DNA from: Promethearchaeota archaeon
Lineage (GTDB): Archaea; Asgardarchaeota; Lokiarchaeia; Sigyniarchaeales; SOKP01
Length of the DNA stretch: 5,665 nucleotides
Direction: 5' to 3'
NCBI GenBank assembly: GCA_030615145.1
Contig: JAUWZT010000213.1
Location: 1 to 5,665 of the forward strand
The translations under genes were made by a program, and so were the position numbers. Each line of letters begins with the position of its first letter. Position 1 is the first letter of the stretch. Shown here piece by piece: positions 1 to 5,446 of the stretch. The notes below the pieces were generated by a model. It was not told where the DNA came from. It made no database searches and saw nothing but the letters and a program-made list of their open reading frames with translations.

Positions 1-153
1 TATTACATTTATTAAATGAACGAATGGATTTATCTTTGTACCGAATAACAAAAAATATCCAAATGGATTAAGATAACTTAAAGTAATTCCAACAGCCATA
101 AAAACAGCTGCCATAGCAATTTTTAATGTCAAAATTATATCTTTTTCGGTCAT
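1..153 (-). CDS. ECF transporter S component-like membrane protein, N-terminal part (runs off the window)
   Basis: The minus strand reads ATG at 153-151 and stays open to the window edge, giving 51 residues starting MTEKDIILTL. Residues 6-28 form a hydrophobic, Ala/Met-rich probable membrane helix. Residues 30-51 read PFGYFLLFGTKINPFVHLINVI. The GTK-x-x-PF-x-H-x-x-N pattern resembles the region of ThiW-like and related ECF S components, which bind a vitamin or precursor in the membrane and hand it to the EcfT/EcfA module. The substrate cannot be told from this fragment. No clear Shine-Dalgarno precedes the ATG; a TTG three codons upstream (162-160) is an alternative start. The gene is divergent from the FAH pair. 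The membrane-protein call is firm; the ECF assignment comes from motif resemblance only. Confidence 0.6.
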   Translation of the reverse strand, partial: MTEKDIILTLKIAMAAVFMAVGITLSYLNPFGYFLLFGTKINPFVHLINVI

Positions 154-341
154 TTTAATCAATTTTTCTTTGTTTTATCTATTTTTTGCTTATAATTTAA
201 TCTTTAACTATTATCTGAAAATTAATTATCTTTAAAATTTAAATCTTATTTAATTAAGTATAATTACCTTGTTCTAGAAGACAACGAACTAAACGATTTT
301 TTTTGACGGAAGGCACTAACTACTTAAAGGAGTGATGTATT
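154..341. promoter_or_regulatory. Divergent intergenic region between the membrane-protein gene and the FAH pair
   Basis: This strongly AT-rich stretch must hold the promoters of both flanking genes. Several TATA-like words occur around 225-265, but none is distinctive enough to name as the promoter. The right end carries the ribosome-binding site of the first FAH gene. No tRNA, riboswitch-like fold or coding frame was recognised. Confidence 0.4.
326..336 (+). promoter_or_regulatory. Ribosome-binding site deciding the start of the first FAH gene
   Basis: The sequence AAAGGAGTGAT closely matches the archaeal/bacterial Shine-Dalgarno (GGAGGTGAT minus one G). Its GGAG (329-332) lies 9 bases before the ATT at 342. 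The second FAH copy has its GGAG (1013-1016) 9 bases before its ATG at 1026. The ATG at 335 overlaps this site, is only 2 bases from GGAG and is out of frame, so it is unlikely to be the start. Confidence 0.7.
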
Positions 342-1025
342 ATTATAAAAATTGGAGAAAAGACGATTAGCCCTACAAAAATAATATGTATTGGTACGAA
401 TTATTTGGATCACATTGAAGAAACAAAGTCAATTCGGCCAAAAGAACCCGTTCTGTTTCCAAAAACATTGAATTGTCTGATAGGGGATGGTGAACCAATA
501 ATTTATCCAAATTGGATATTAAATAACCGTAAATACAACCGAATTGATTTTGAAGTAGAATTAGCGTTTATCATTAAAGATAGATGTAAATATGTGAGTG
601 CAAGTAAAGCTTACGATCGCATTTTAGGTTATACTGTATTTAACGATATTACTGCACGGAAGATACAAACTAAAGATATTGTTTCAAAATTACCTTGGTT
701 TCGCTCTAAATCATTAGATACTTTCGGTCCAATTGGTCCTAGAATTGTAAGTCATTCTGAAATTAAAGATCCTCATGATCTCAAAATTGAGTTAAAAGTA
801 AATGGAGAGACTAAACAATTATCGAATACTAAATATTTGTTGTTTAAAGTTCCGGAGCTTTTAGAAAATATTTCAAAATTTTTTACTATGGAACCAGGAG
901 ATATTATAGCAACTGGAACACCCGCAGGCATAGGACCAATCAAACCTGGAGATTTGATAGAAGCATCGATCGAAAAAATAGGTACCCTGACAAATAAAGT
1001 TGTATTAGAGAAGGAGTTGACTTAA
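342..1025 (+). CDS. Fumarylacetoacetate hydrolase (FAH) family protein, copy 1, probable ATT start
   Basis: This FAH-superfamily enzyme belongs to the FAHD1/HpcE-like branch, metal-dependent enzymes that act on acylpyruvates, oxaloacetate or 2-hydroxymuconate-type diacids. Numbered from the ATT at 342, it shows GTNYLDHIEE (18-27) with the likely catalytic pair H24/E27. Likely metal ligands are E71 and E73 in EVELAF and D102 in FNDITAR. K123 and D126 lie in RSKSLDTFGPIGP, and TGTPAGIG (191-198) is the usual glycine-rich loop. Homology to the next gene is continuous back to the ATT, so a start at the in-frame TTG (405) would remove the catalytic N-terminal motif. ATT is rare as an initiator; a G-to-T change of ATG, a one-base lesion or a sequencing error are alternatives. 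The stop abuts the next gene's ATG, which suggests translational coupling. Family is certain; substrate is unknown. Confidence 0.85.
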   Translation: MIKIGEKTISPTKIICIGTNYLDHIEETKSIRPKEPVLFPKTLNCLIGDGEPIIYPNWILNNRKYNRIDFEVELAFIIKDRCKYVSASKAYDRILGYTVFNDITARKIQTKDIVSKLPWFRSKSLDTFGPIGPRIVSHSEIKDPHDLKIELKVNGETKQLSNTKYLLFKVPELLENISKFFTMEPGDIIATGTPAGIGPIKPGDLIEASIEKIGTLTNKVVLEKELT

Positions 1026-1703
1026 ATGGTAAAAATTGGCAATACAAATATAAATCCAACCAAAATTGTATGTCTAGGACGGAACTATTTGGATCATATT
1101 AAAGAAACAAATGCACCAATTCCTAAGGAACCGGTATTCTTTGTTAAAACACTTAATACGCTAGTAACTGATAATGAACCAATAATTTACCCGAAAATTC
1201 TATATGAAAGTGAGAAATATAATAGAGTCGATCACGAAGTTGAACTCGCTTTTATTATTTTTCAAACATGTAAAAATGTTTCAGTGGAAGTAGCGTTCGA
1301 TTTTATCCAAGGATATACAATTTTTCTTGATTTAACTGCGAGAATTATGCAAAAGAGCGATAGAAATATAAATTTACCATGGTATAGAAGTAAAAATTTC
1401 GATTCGTTTGGACCAATAGGACCGAGAATCGTTCCATGTAGTGAAATTTCCGACCCCCATAACTTATCAATTCAATTAAAAGTTAATGGACAGACAAGAC
1501 AATTCTCGAATACTAAGCATATGTTATTTAAAATCCCTCAAATACTAGAATATTTATCGAAGTTCGTTACTTTGGAAAGAGGAGATATTATCGCTACAGG
1601 TACTCCAAGTGGAATAAGTCCGATACAACCAGGAGATATAATAGAAGCTTCTATTGAAAAAATAGGTACGATTACACATGAAGTTATTTTAGAACAAGTA
1701 TAA
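1026..1703 (+). CDS. Fumarylacetoacetate hydrolase (FAH) family protein, copy 2
   Basis: This 225-residue protein is of normal length for the short single-domain FAH branch. It starts at ATG 1026, 9 bases after GGAG (1013-1016), a site lying inside the end of copy 1. Key residues seen are GRNYLDHIKE (18-27) with H24/E27, EVELAF with E71 and E73, D102 in FLDLTAR, RSKNFDSFGPIGP (121-133) and TGTPSGIS (191-198). It aligns without gaps to copy 1, with 142 of 225 residues identical. Copy 2 has L where copy 1 and most relatives have N just before D102. All predicted catalytic and metal residues remain, so both copies are probably active. FAH proteins are usually homodimers; two adjacent paralogues could form a heterodimer, which is inference. 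Candidate activities are acylpyruvate hydrolase, oxaloacetate decarboxylase/tautomerase or a diacid isomerase; the sequence does not decide. Confidence 0.93.
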   Translation: MVKIGNTNINPTKIVCLGRNYLDHIKETNAPIPKEPVFFVKTLNTLVTDNEPIIYPKILYESEKYNRVDHEVELAFIIFQTCKNVSVEVAFDFIQGYTIFLDLTARIMQKSDRNINLPWYRSKNFDSFGPIGPRIVPCSEISDPHNLSIQLKVNGQTRQFSNTKHMLFKIPQILEYLSKFVTLERGDIIATGTPSGISPIQPGDIIEASIEKIGTITHEVILEQV

Positions 1704-1753
1704 TTTATTTTCTAATATTTTATAGATGTCTTAGAAGATTTACATTATTAAAA

Positions 1754-1778
1754 CTCGTTATTATGTGAGGGTTTTTTT
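1754..1778 (+). terminator. Possible terminator after the FAH pair
   Basis: CTC (1754-1756) with flanking A residues can pair imperfectly with GAG (1767-1769) and the following T residues, leading into a run of seven T (1772-1778). The stem is weak, but a T-run alone is a common archaeal termination signal. It lies about 70 bases past the copy 2 stop and before the next gene. Confidence 0.35.
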
Positions 1779-1790
1779 CAAAATTAACGA

Positions 1791-1800
1791 TAATATTTTT
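1791..1800 (+). promoter_or_regulatory. Possible TATA box of the 67-residue gene
   Basis: TAATATTTTT lies about 30 bases before the ATG at 1827. This would place transcription start within a few bases of the ATG. That fits the lack of any Shine-Dalgarno and suggests a leaderless or near-leaderless mRNA. In such AT-rich DNA the match is weak evidence. Confidence 0.3.
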
Positions 1801-1826
1801 CTAATCAAAAAAATATTTATTATTAT

Positions 1827-2030
1827 ATGACTGAAGATATATCTGAAGAAGTAAAGAAAGAGATATTTAGATTAGTATGTATACCTGGAATAGAAATTGA
1901 AGTTATTCCTGAAATAGTCAATAAGGATTATAATACTCATCTTGATTATGAAAAAGTTATGAAATTACTCTCTTATGAATATCTGAAGCATAATGTCGAT
2001 TTTGGCCGTCGTTTATGTTGTAGGTTCTAA
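1827..2030 (+). CDS. Small hypothetical protein, 67 residues
   Basis: I do not recognise this family. The frame starts MTEDISEEVKKEIF and ends FGRRLCCRF. It has a charged, amphipathic composition with no membrane segment or signal peptide. Predicted features by eye are a helix at about 5-17, a short Ile/Val/Glu-rich stretch (18-31), and a helix at about 40-54, ending in a basic tail with paired cysteines (64-65). Helical packing of this sort could be a small winged-helix-like or protein-binding module, but no motif proves it. There is no ribosome-binding site; the 20 bases before the ATG are almost all A/T. It stands alone, downstream of a possible FAH terminator and convergent with the longin-like gene. 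The protein-like composition and clean ATG-to-TAA frame favour a real gene, but spurious coding cannot be excluded. Confidence 0.6.
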   Translation: MTEDISEEVKKEIFRLVCIPGIEIEVIPEIVNKDYNTHLDYEKVMKLLSYEYLKHNVDFGRRLCCRF

Positions 2031-2032
2031 GT

Positions 2033-2066
2033 AAAACACAAAGACGTCATAGAGGATTTTGTTTTT
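2033..2066. terminator. Possible shared terminator between convergent genes
   Basis: AAAACA (2033-2038) plus AAA (2040-2042) can pair with TTTTGTTTT (2057-2065), with one bulged C and a 14-base loop centred on GACGTC. The result is a weak AT stem with T-rich ends on both strands, placed in the 40 bases between the two convergent stop codons. It could serve both genes. Confidence 0.35.
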
Positions 2067-2070
2067 AAAT

Positions 2071-2916
2071 TTAGATTAACAAAAACAGTTCTAATAAAAA
2101 CATATCTAATTTTAAATCTTTTAATAGATCCATGTTATTAAAAATATAGGTATAAATTCTTTCTTCATTAAAATACTTCAAACACAAATTTTTGCCTTTT
2201 ACTTCCTTCAATGTTTTAACTACTTCGGTAAGAATTGATTTTAAAAATTTTATAACTATGTCCTTTTCACTTTTAAGTAAACTAATATCTACTATGTTGA
2301 ACCAAGATTCTTTTGAAAAGGTTATATTTTCCAATTCGATTTGGTTTTTAAATTTCTCTTGTTCTCTAAATTGCTTAAATACTTTTTCTATTTTCTGTAA
2401 AACTATGTTTTTTGATTTGTGATACATTTTATTTTCTAATATACTTCTCAAAATAATAAAAATTTGTTGAAATACTCCTAAAATATCAAAAAAGTCCGCT
2501 ACTTGATTTATTGATTCTACTTCCTCCCATTGACCGTAATAATCTTCAATTACTTTAAGAAATGGTAAATATACGTTCATATTTCCATCCCAACTATCTC
2601 CTTTTTTTATCCAAACCGGCTTGAATTCTTTTATAAAAGACTCTTTTATAACATTAAGTCTACCCATCAAAATCTCCGTTTTAGTACTTTTTATACCAGC
2701 AGCAACGAAAAGCAATTTCATTTTTGGTTCCAATATATATATCCACCTTAATCCACCCATTTCTATAGATTCCAGTGATTGGTGAAATTCTTCCATAGAG
2801 AAATGGTGAAAGGCCGTTAAAAATCCAGAAACGATGTCTTCATCGGCGTCTGTTTTCAAAAATGATTTATATAATAATTTAATGCCCGAATCACTATTTA
2901 ATATCCAAAGGATCAT
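2071..2916 (-). CDS. Longin-like domain protein with C-terminal helical region (Asgard-type hypothetical)
   Basis: The 281-residue protein begins MILWILNSDSGIKLLYKSF. Residues 1-98 fit a longin/roadblock-like alpha-beta fold. Two strands (2-8, 11-18) are followed by a helix (about 25-38, DEDIVSGFLTAFHHF), three strands (about 48-74, ending LLFVAAGI) and a helix (about 80-98). Eukaryotic longin domains of this order occur in SNAREs, adaptor-complex small subunits and Rab-GEF subunits such as Mon1/Ccz1, and similar proteins are numerous in Asgard archaea. Residues 105-165 include SWDGN and FFDILGVFQQIF; the rest is Lys/Glu-rich and mainly helical. There is no signal peptide or catalytic motif. 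The hydrophobic end (271-281) is too short for a membrane span. A modest AAGG lies about 10 bases before the ATG. A small-GTPase or membrane-trafficking-like role is only a guess; no GTPase gene is adjacent. Confidence 0.75.
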   Translation of the reverse strand: MILWILNSDSGIKLLYKSFLKTDADEDIVSGFLTAFHHFSMEEFHQSLESIEMGGLRWIYILEPKMKLLFVAAGIKSTKTEILMGRLNVIKESFIKEFKPVWIKKGDSWDGNMNVYLPFLKVIEDYYGQWEEVESINQVADFFDILGVFQQIFIILRSILENKMYHKSKNIVLQKIEKVFKQFREQEKFKNQIELENITFSKESWFNIVDISLLKSEKDIVIKFLKSILTEVVKTLKEVKGKNLCLKYFNEERIYTYIFNNMDLLKDLKLDMFLLELFLLI

Positions 2917-3133
2917 TTTTCAACCTTGCTCTTTAATACTCTTAAAATTTGAATGGATTTAATTCTATAATCATTCTATTTGTTTTCTCAATTAATGATA
3001 ATATTAATTAGATAAATAAATAAATGTCAACAAAAAATAATAATTTTCATAAAATTTTTTAATTTTGAATTATTTTGAAACTTACTAAGTTCGAGATTAA
3101 TTTTTTTAAAGACTTAGGACGCAATTTTCTGCG

Positions 3134-3150
3134 GTTTCGATATAAAAAAG
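3134..3150 (+). promoter_or_regulatory. Probable TATA-box promoter of the uL11-uL1-uL10 operon
   Basis: ATATAAAA (3140-3147) is preceded by GTTTCG and followed by more A. Archaeal transcription starts about 25 bases past the TATA box, so the start would fall near 3168-3172. That gives a leader of roughly 70 bases that includes the whole hairpin at 3182-3225. The match is better than other AT-rich words nearby, but it has not been tested. Confidence 0.45.
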
Positions 3151-3181
3151 ATATTGAAAAAAAAAATACGCTATACACGAA

Positions 3182-3225
3182 ATTGTCCGTTCTTATCTTT
3201 AGAATTATAATCTTGAAATGACAAT
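3182..3225 (+). promoter_or_regulatory. Hairpin in the uL11 mRNA leader
   Basis: ATTGTC (3182-3187) is perfectly complementary to GACAAT (3220-3225). Inside it, after a 2x2 internal loop (CG opposite AT), TTC (3190-3192) pairs with GAA (3215-3217). TTAT (3193-3196) then pairs with ATAA (3207-3210), leaving a four-base bulge (TCTT). The base of the stem is 3 bases before GGAG (3229-3232), so folding or protein binding here could control ribosome access. Archaeal L1 operons are known to be autoregulated by L1 binding to mRNA. The 3' arm contains CTTGAAAT, as I recall from the L1 site of bacterial 23S rRNA, but the opposing GGAG of that site is absent from the 5' arm. Confidence 0.4.
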
Positions 3226-3228
3226 ACA

Positions 3229-3236
3229 GGAGTTGA
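3229..3236 (+). promoter_or_regulatory. Ribosome-binding site of uL11
   Basis: GGAGTTGA lies directly before the ATG at 3238, with 5 bases between GGAG and the ATG. This favours 3238 over the second in-frame ATG at 3247, for which the spacing would be 14. Confidence 0.7.
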
Positions 3237-3237
3237 T

Positions 3238-3744
3238 ATGAACTTAATGAGTAAAAAGGGTAAAATTGTTGTAAAAGCTCTCGTAACTGGGGGGTCTGCA
3301 AGCGGGGGGCCGCCTATCGGTCCTGCTGTAGGTCCGACGGGTATAAACATTAAAGATGTGGTAGACGCAGTTAACGAAAAAACCATGCTTTTTAAAGGTT
3401 TGACGGTACCCGTTAGAATCGAATGCGATCCTGAGACAAAACAGTTTGAGATATTCGTAGAGACGCCAAGTACAGCTTCACTACTTTTAAAAGAATTAGG
3501 CGCTGAAAAAGGGAGTTCGAATAGTTCTGAGGAAAAAATTGGAGATTTAACTCTTGAACAGGTAGTCAATGTTGTTAACGCTAAAAAAGACATCTTTTTA
3601 GATAAAACCTTCAAAACTGCTGTAAAGACCGTAATAGGGACGGTGTTGTCAATTGGAGCCACATTAGAAGGTGAGGACCCACGAGTAATTCAGAAAAAGA
3701 TTGAGAATGGAGAATATGACGACATGATAAAGGGGGAGATCTAA
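3238..3744 (+). CDS. rpl11: 50S ribosomal protein uL11
   Basis: The 168-residue uL11 is of normal archaeal length. It binds the GTPase-associated region of 23S rRNA at the base of the stalk, next to uL10. The N-terminal domain (about 1-75) carries the conserved GGPPIGPAVGPTGIN (23-37) and VNEKT (45-49). The C-terminal rRNA-binding domain includes GDLTLEQV (102-109) and FKTAVKTVIGTVLSIGATLEG (125-145). The archaeal-type tail is EDPRVIQKKI-ENGEYDDMI. Residues 91-99 (KGSSNSSEE) form a short Ser-rich connector. It is the first gene of the operon, 3 bases before uL1. Codons 17-27 are oddly G/C-rich for this DNA, with two runs of six G (3289-3294, 3304-3309). The uL1 ribosome-binding site lies inside its last codons. 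Confidence 0.97.
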   Translation: MNLMSKKGKIVVKALVTGGSASGGPPIGPAVGPTGINIKDVVDAVNEKTMLFKGLTVPVRIECDPETKQFEIFVETPSTASLLLKELGAEKGSSNSSEEKIGDLTLEQVVNVVNAKKDIFLDKTFKTAVKTVIGTVLSIGATLEGEDPRVIQKKIENGEYDDMIKGEI

Positions 3745-3747
3745 AAA

Positions 3748-4476
3748 ATGAAAGTTGATGATAAGCTATTAAAAAAATCGTTAGATGCTGCAATTGAACA
3801 TTCGATTATGAAAAAAGAAGGCTTTAAAGATAAAATCAGGAAATTTGACGAGTCAATTGACCTCATTATGAATTTGAAAGACATTAACCTCAAAGATCCT
3901 AAGCAGAGGATCGATAAGGAAATAATACTACCTAATAACATAATAACTAAAGATAGGCCTAACATCTGCGTAATTGCGTCAGACGAGATACTTCTTGAAG
4001 CTAAGAATCTTGGACTTGAAACGATGGATAAAAACGGTTTAATCAAACTAAATAACGAAGAAAAAAAGTATAAGAAAAAATTTGTAAAGAAATACAATTT
4101 CTTCGTAGTAGAAGACAAAATGATGCCAAATGTAGCTCGATATTTAGCGAGATTCCTTGGACCGCTAGGTAAAATGCCGAAACCTTTCCCAAGTGGATAT
4201 GGTATTATTTCCAATCCGAGTGATTTAAACGTGGCAATTGAGAGATACTTAAAAGTTATTCGAATTCAATTAAAGAAGCAGCCAAGTATTCAAGTTAAAG
4301 TAGGAAAAAAATCTATGGATAAGGATAAAATTTTTGAAAACATGAAAACTATCGTTGAGTACATTGCTGATCAGATGCCTCATAAATATAACAATATTAA
4401 ATCTATGTTTTTGAAAACTACAATGGGACATCCAATAAAAATTGATGAACAGTTTTTGAAGGGTATAGAGGTGTAA
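3748..4476 (+). CDS. rpl1: 50S ribosomal protein uL1
   Basis: uL1 forms the mobile L1 stalk of the large subunit near the E site and helps release deacylated tRNA. In several archaea it also represses its own operon by binding mRNA. Domain I comes from residues 1-67 plus the C-terminus and includes FDESIDLIMNLKDINLKDP (33-51). Domain II (about 68-165) carries the signature region VARYLARFLGPLGKMPKPFP (129-148). After it come IQVKVGKKSMD (181-191) and FLKTTMGHPIKID (221-233), the classic C-terminal rRNA-contact motif. At 242 residues it is slightly longer than the usual 210-225 of archaeal L1, mostly from the Lys-rich loop at 100-115. Start ATG 3748 follows GGGGGAG (3732-3738), which lies within the end of uL11. 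Confidence 0.97.
   Translation: MKVDDKLLKKSLDAAIEHSIMKKEGFKDKIRKFDESIDLIMNLKDINLKDPKQRIDKEIILPNNIITKDRPNICVIASDEILLEAKNLGLETMDKNGLIKLNNEEKKYKKKFVKKYNFFVVEDKMMPNVARYLARFLGPLGKMPKPFPSGYGIISNPSDLNVAIERYLKVIRIQLKKQPSIQVKVGKKSMDKDKIFENMKTIVEYIADQMPHKYNNIKSMFLKTTMGHPIKIDEQFLKGIEV
4468..4473 (+). promoter_or_regulatory. Ribosome-binding site supporting the GTG start of uL10
   Basis: GAGGTG overlaps the last two sense codons of uL1 and lies 7 bases before GTG 4481. No ATG is available in frame before the conserved HQW-K start of uL10, so the GTG is the start. Confidence 0.8.
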
Positions 4477-4480
4477 AAAA

Positions 4481-5446
4481 GTGATCAGAAAAAAAAAAAT
4501 ACATCAATGGAAATTGGATGAAGTCGATCATTTAGTTGATTTGTTTAAAAACCATAAAACTCTTGCTGTAATAGAAGTTGCGAGATTAAACGACAAGCAA
4601 ATTCAAGAAATGCGAAAAATCTTAAGAGGGAAAGCAGTAATAAGAATGTCAAAAAAGAAGCTTCAACTAAGAGCCATAGAACAGTATAAACACGCGTCTA
4701 AAAAAGACAACTTAGATGAACTCGCCGAAAAAATTCCAGGACAATCCGCATTATGTTTTACCAACATAGATATCTTTGAATTAAAGAATATATTTAATGA
4801 AAATGAATGGATGGTCTCTGCTAAACCTAACGAGATAACACCAGTAGATATTTGGGTTACTGAGGGAGATTCAGGATTGCCCACAGGACAAGTTATCAGT
4901 GAATTAAACATGACGCTCCGACTTCCAACCAAAATCCAGAACAATACGATTTGGGTTAGAGAAGATACGCGAACGCACTCAGCTGGAGATTTTGTTGACG
5001 TAAAACAGGCCGCAGTCTTAAAGAAGTTAGGTGTAGCTCCAATTAAATCACTTATTAAAATCCATTACGCGTGGAGTGACGGTGAAATCGTTCCTGAGGA
5101 AATTCTGTATATGAATATGGAACAATTCCAACAAGAGATTGCTTCTGCGTACTTCGGCGCACGAAGCTTGGCTTTAGAACTAGGCATTATCGATAAAGAA
5201 ACGATTGAACCGTTAATCCAAAAAGCACACCGAGAGGCTCTTGCAATTCTTTTTGAATTACCAGTTTATTTTGACGATATGAGAGATGAATATATCCGAA
5301 AAGCCGCGTCAAATGCTAGCGCAATCAAGGCTATAGTACTTGGAGAAGACCTACAAGTGCCAACTAAGAAAGAAGAAGACAAAAAAGAAAAAGCCGAAAA
5401 AGATGAGGAGGAAGAAGTTGGAATTGGAGGCTTATTTGGTAATTAA
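4481..5446 (+). CDS. rplP0: 50S ribosomal protein uL10 (acidic protein P0)
   Basis: The 321-residue archaeal/eukaryotic P0-type uL10 anchors dimers of P1/L12 to the ribosome, forming the stalk that recruits translation GTPases. The rRNA-binding N-terminal domain (1-110) includes RLNDKQIQEMRKILRGKAVI (35-54). The insertion domain found only in archaea and eukaryotes (about 112-186) reads IWVTEGDSGLPTGQVISELN (124-143), then PTKIQNNTIWVREDT and AGDFVD. Residues 211-290 form the helical spine that holds L12 dimers. A Lys/Glu hinge (296-312) leads to the tail VGIGGLFGN (313-321), the factor-binding end shared with P1. Start is GTG, supported by a strong ribosome-binding site. Codons 3-7 contain a run of eleven A (4489-4499). 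It is 4 bases after uL1 and 69 before P1. Confidence 0.97.
   Translation: MIRKKKIHQWKLDEVDHLVDLFKNHKTLAVIEVARLNDKQIQEMRKILRGKAVIRMSKKKLQLRAIEQYKHASKKDNLDELAEKIPGQSALCFTNIDIFELKNIFNENEWMVSAKPNEITPVDIWVTEGDSGLPTGQVISELNMTLRLPTKIQNNTIWVREDTRTHSAGDFVDVKQAAVLKKLGVAPIKSLIKIHYAWSDGEIVPEEILYMNMEQFQQEIASAYFGARSLALELGIIDKETIEPLIQKAHREALAILFELPVYFDDMRDEYIRKAASNASAIKAIVLGEDLQVPTKKEEDKKEKAEKDEEEEVGIGGLFGN

Larger units (their letters stand above)
2917..3237. other. 321-base AT-rich intergenic region upstream of the ribosomal operon
   Basis: This region separates the divergent longin-like gene and uL11. It contains low-complexity AT DNA (about 2985-3065), including short AAAT-type tandem units at 3012-3025 and poly-T/poly-A tracts. 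Its right-hand third holds the uL11 promoter and leader, described separately. No tRNA, small RNA with a clear fold, or coding frame of any quality was seen. Spt5 or SecE, which often precede L11 in other archaea, are not here. Confidence 0.7.

Noticed and set aside
335..370. Out-of-frame ATG with an 11-codon frame before the first FAH gene
   Set aside because: It overlaps the Shine-Dalgarno, is only 2 bases from GGAG, and encodes a low-complexity Tyr/Lys peptide. It is better explained as chance, or as a remnant in the frameshift alternative.
2192..2422. 76-codon plus-strand open frame inside the longin-like gene
   Set aside because: It lies wholly antisense to a better-supported gene and has the Phe/Ser/Leu-rich composition typical of reversed Lys/Glu-rich coding sequence.
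2985..3030. AT-rich near-palindromes and AAAT tandem units
   Set aside because: The units are short and as expected by chance in such AT-rich DNA; there are no long direct repeats, spacers or attachment-site features.
3024..3062. 12-residue ATG frame in the intergenic region
   Set aside because: It has no ribosome-binding site, an Asn/Lys/Phe composition as expected from AT-rich noncoding DNA, and is very short.
3120..3133. CGCA/TGCG small hairpin upstream of the uL11 TATA box
   Set aside because: It has only 4 base pairs and lies before the predicted transcription start, so it would not be in the RNA.
3059..3301. 80-codon minus-strand frame crossing the uL11 promoter and start
   Set aside because: It covers the promoter, leader and start of uL11, has Phe/Leu/Ser-rich composition, and shows no family resemblance.
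3171..3662. 163-codon minus-strand frame
   Set aside because: It is the antisense shadow of uL11, which is unmistakable on the plus strand.
3741..4214. 157-codon minus-strand frame with apparent hydrophobic segments
   Set aside because: It is the shadow of uL1; the apparent membrane segments arise from reversed Lys/Glu/Asp codons.
4663..4944. 93-codon minus-strand frame
   Set aside because: It is the shadow of uL10, with no family resemblance or ribosome-binding site.
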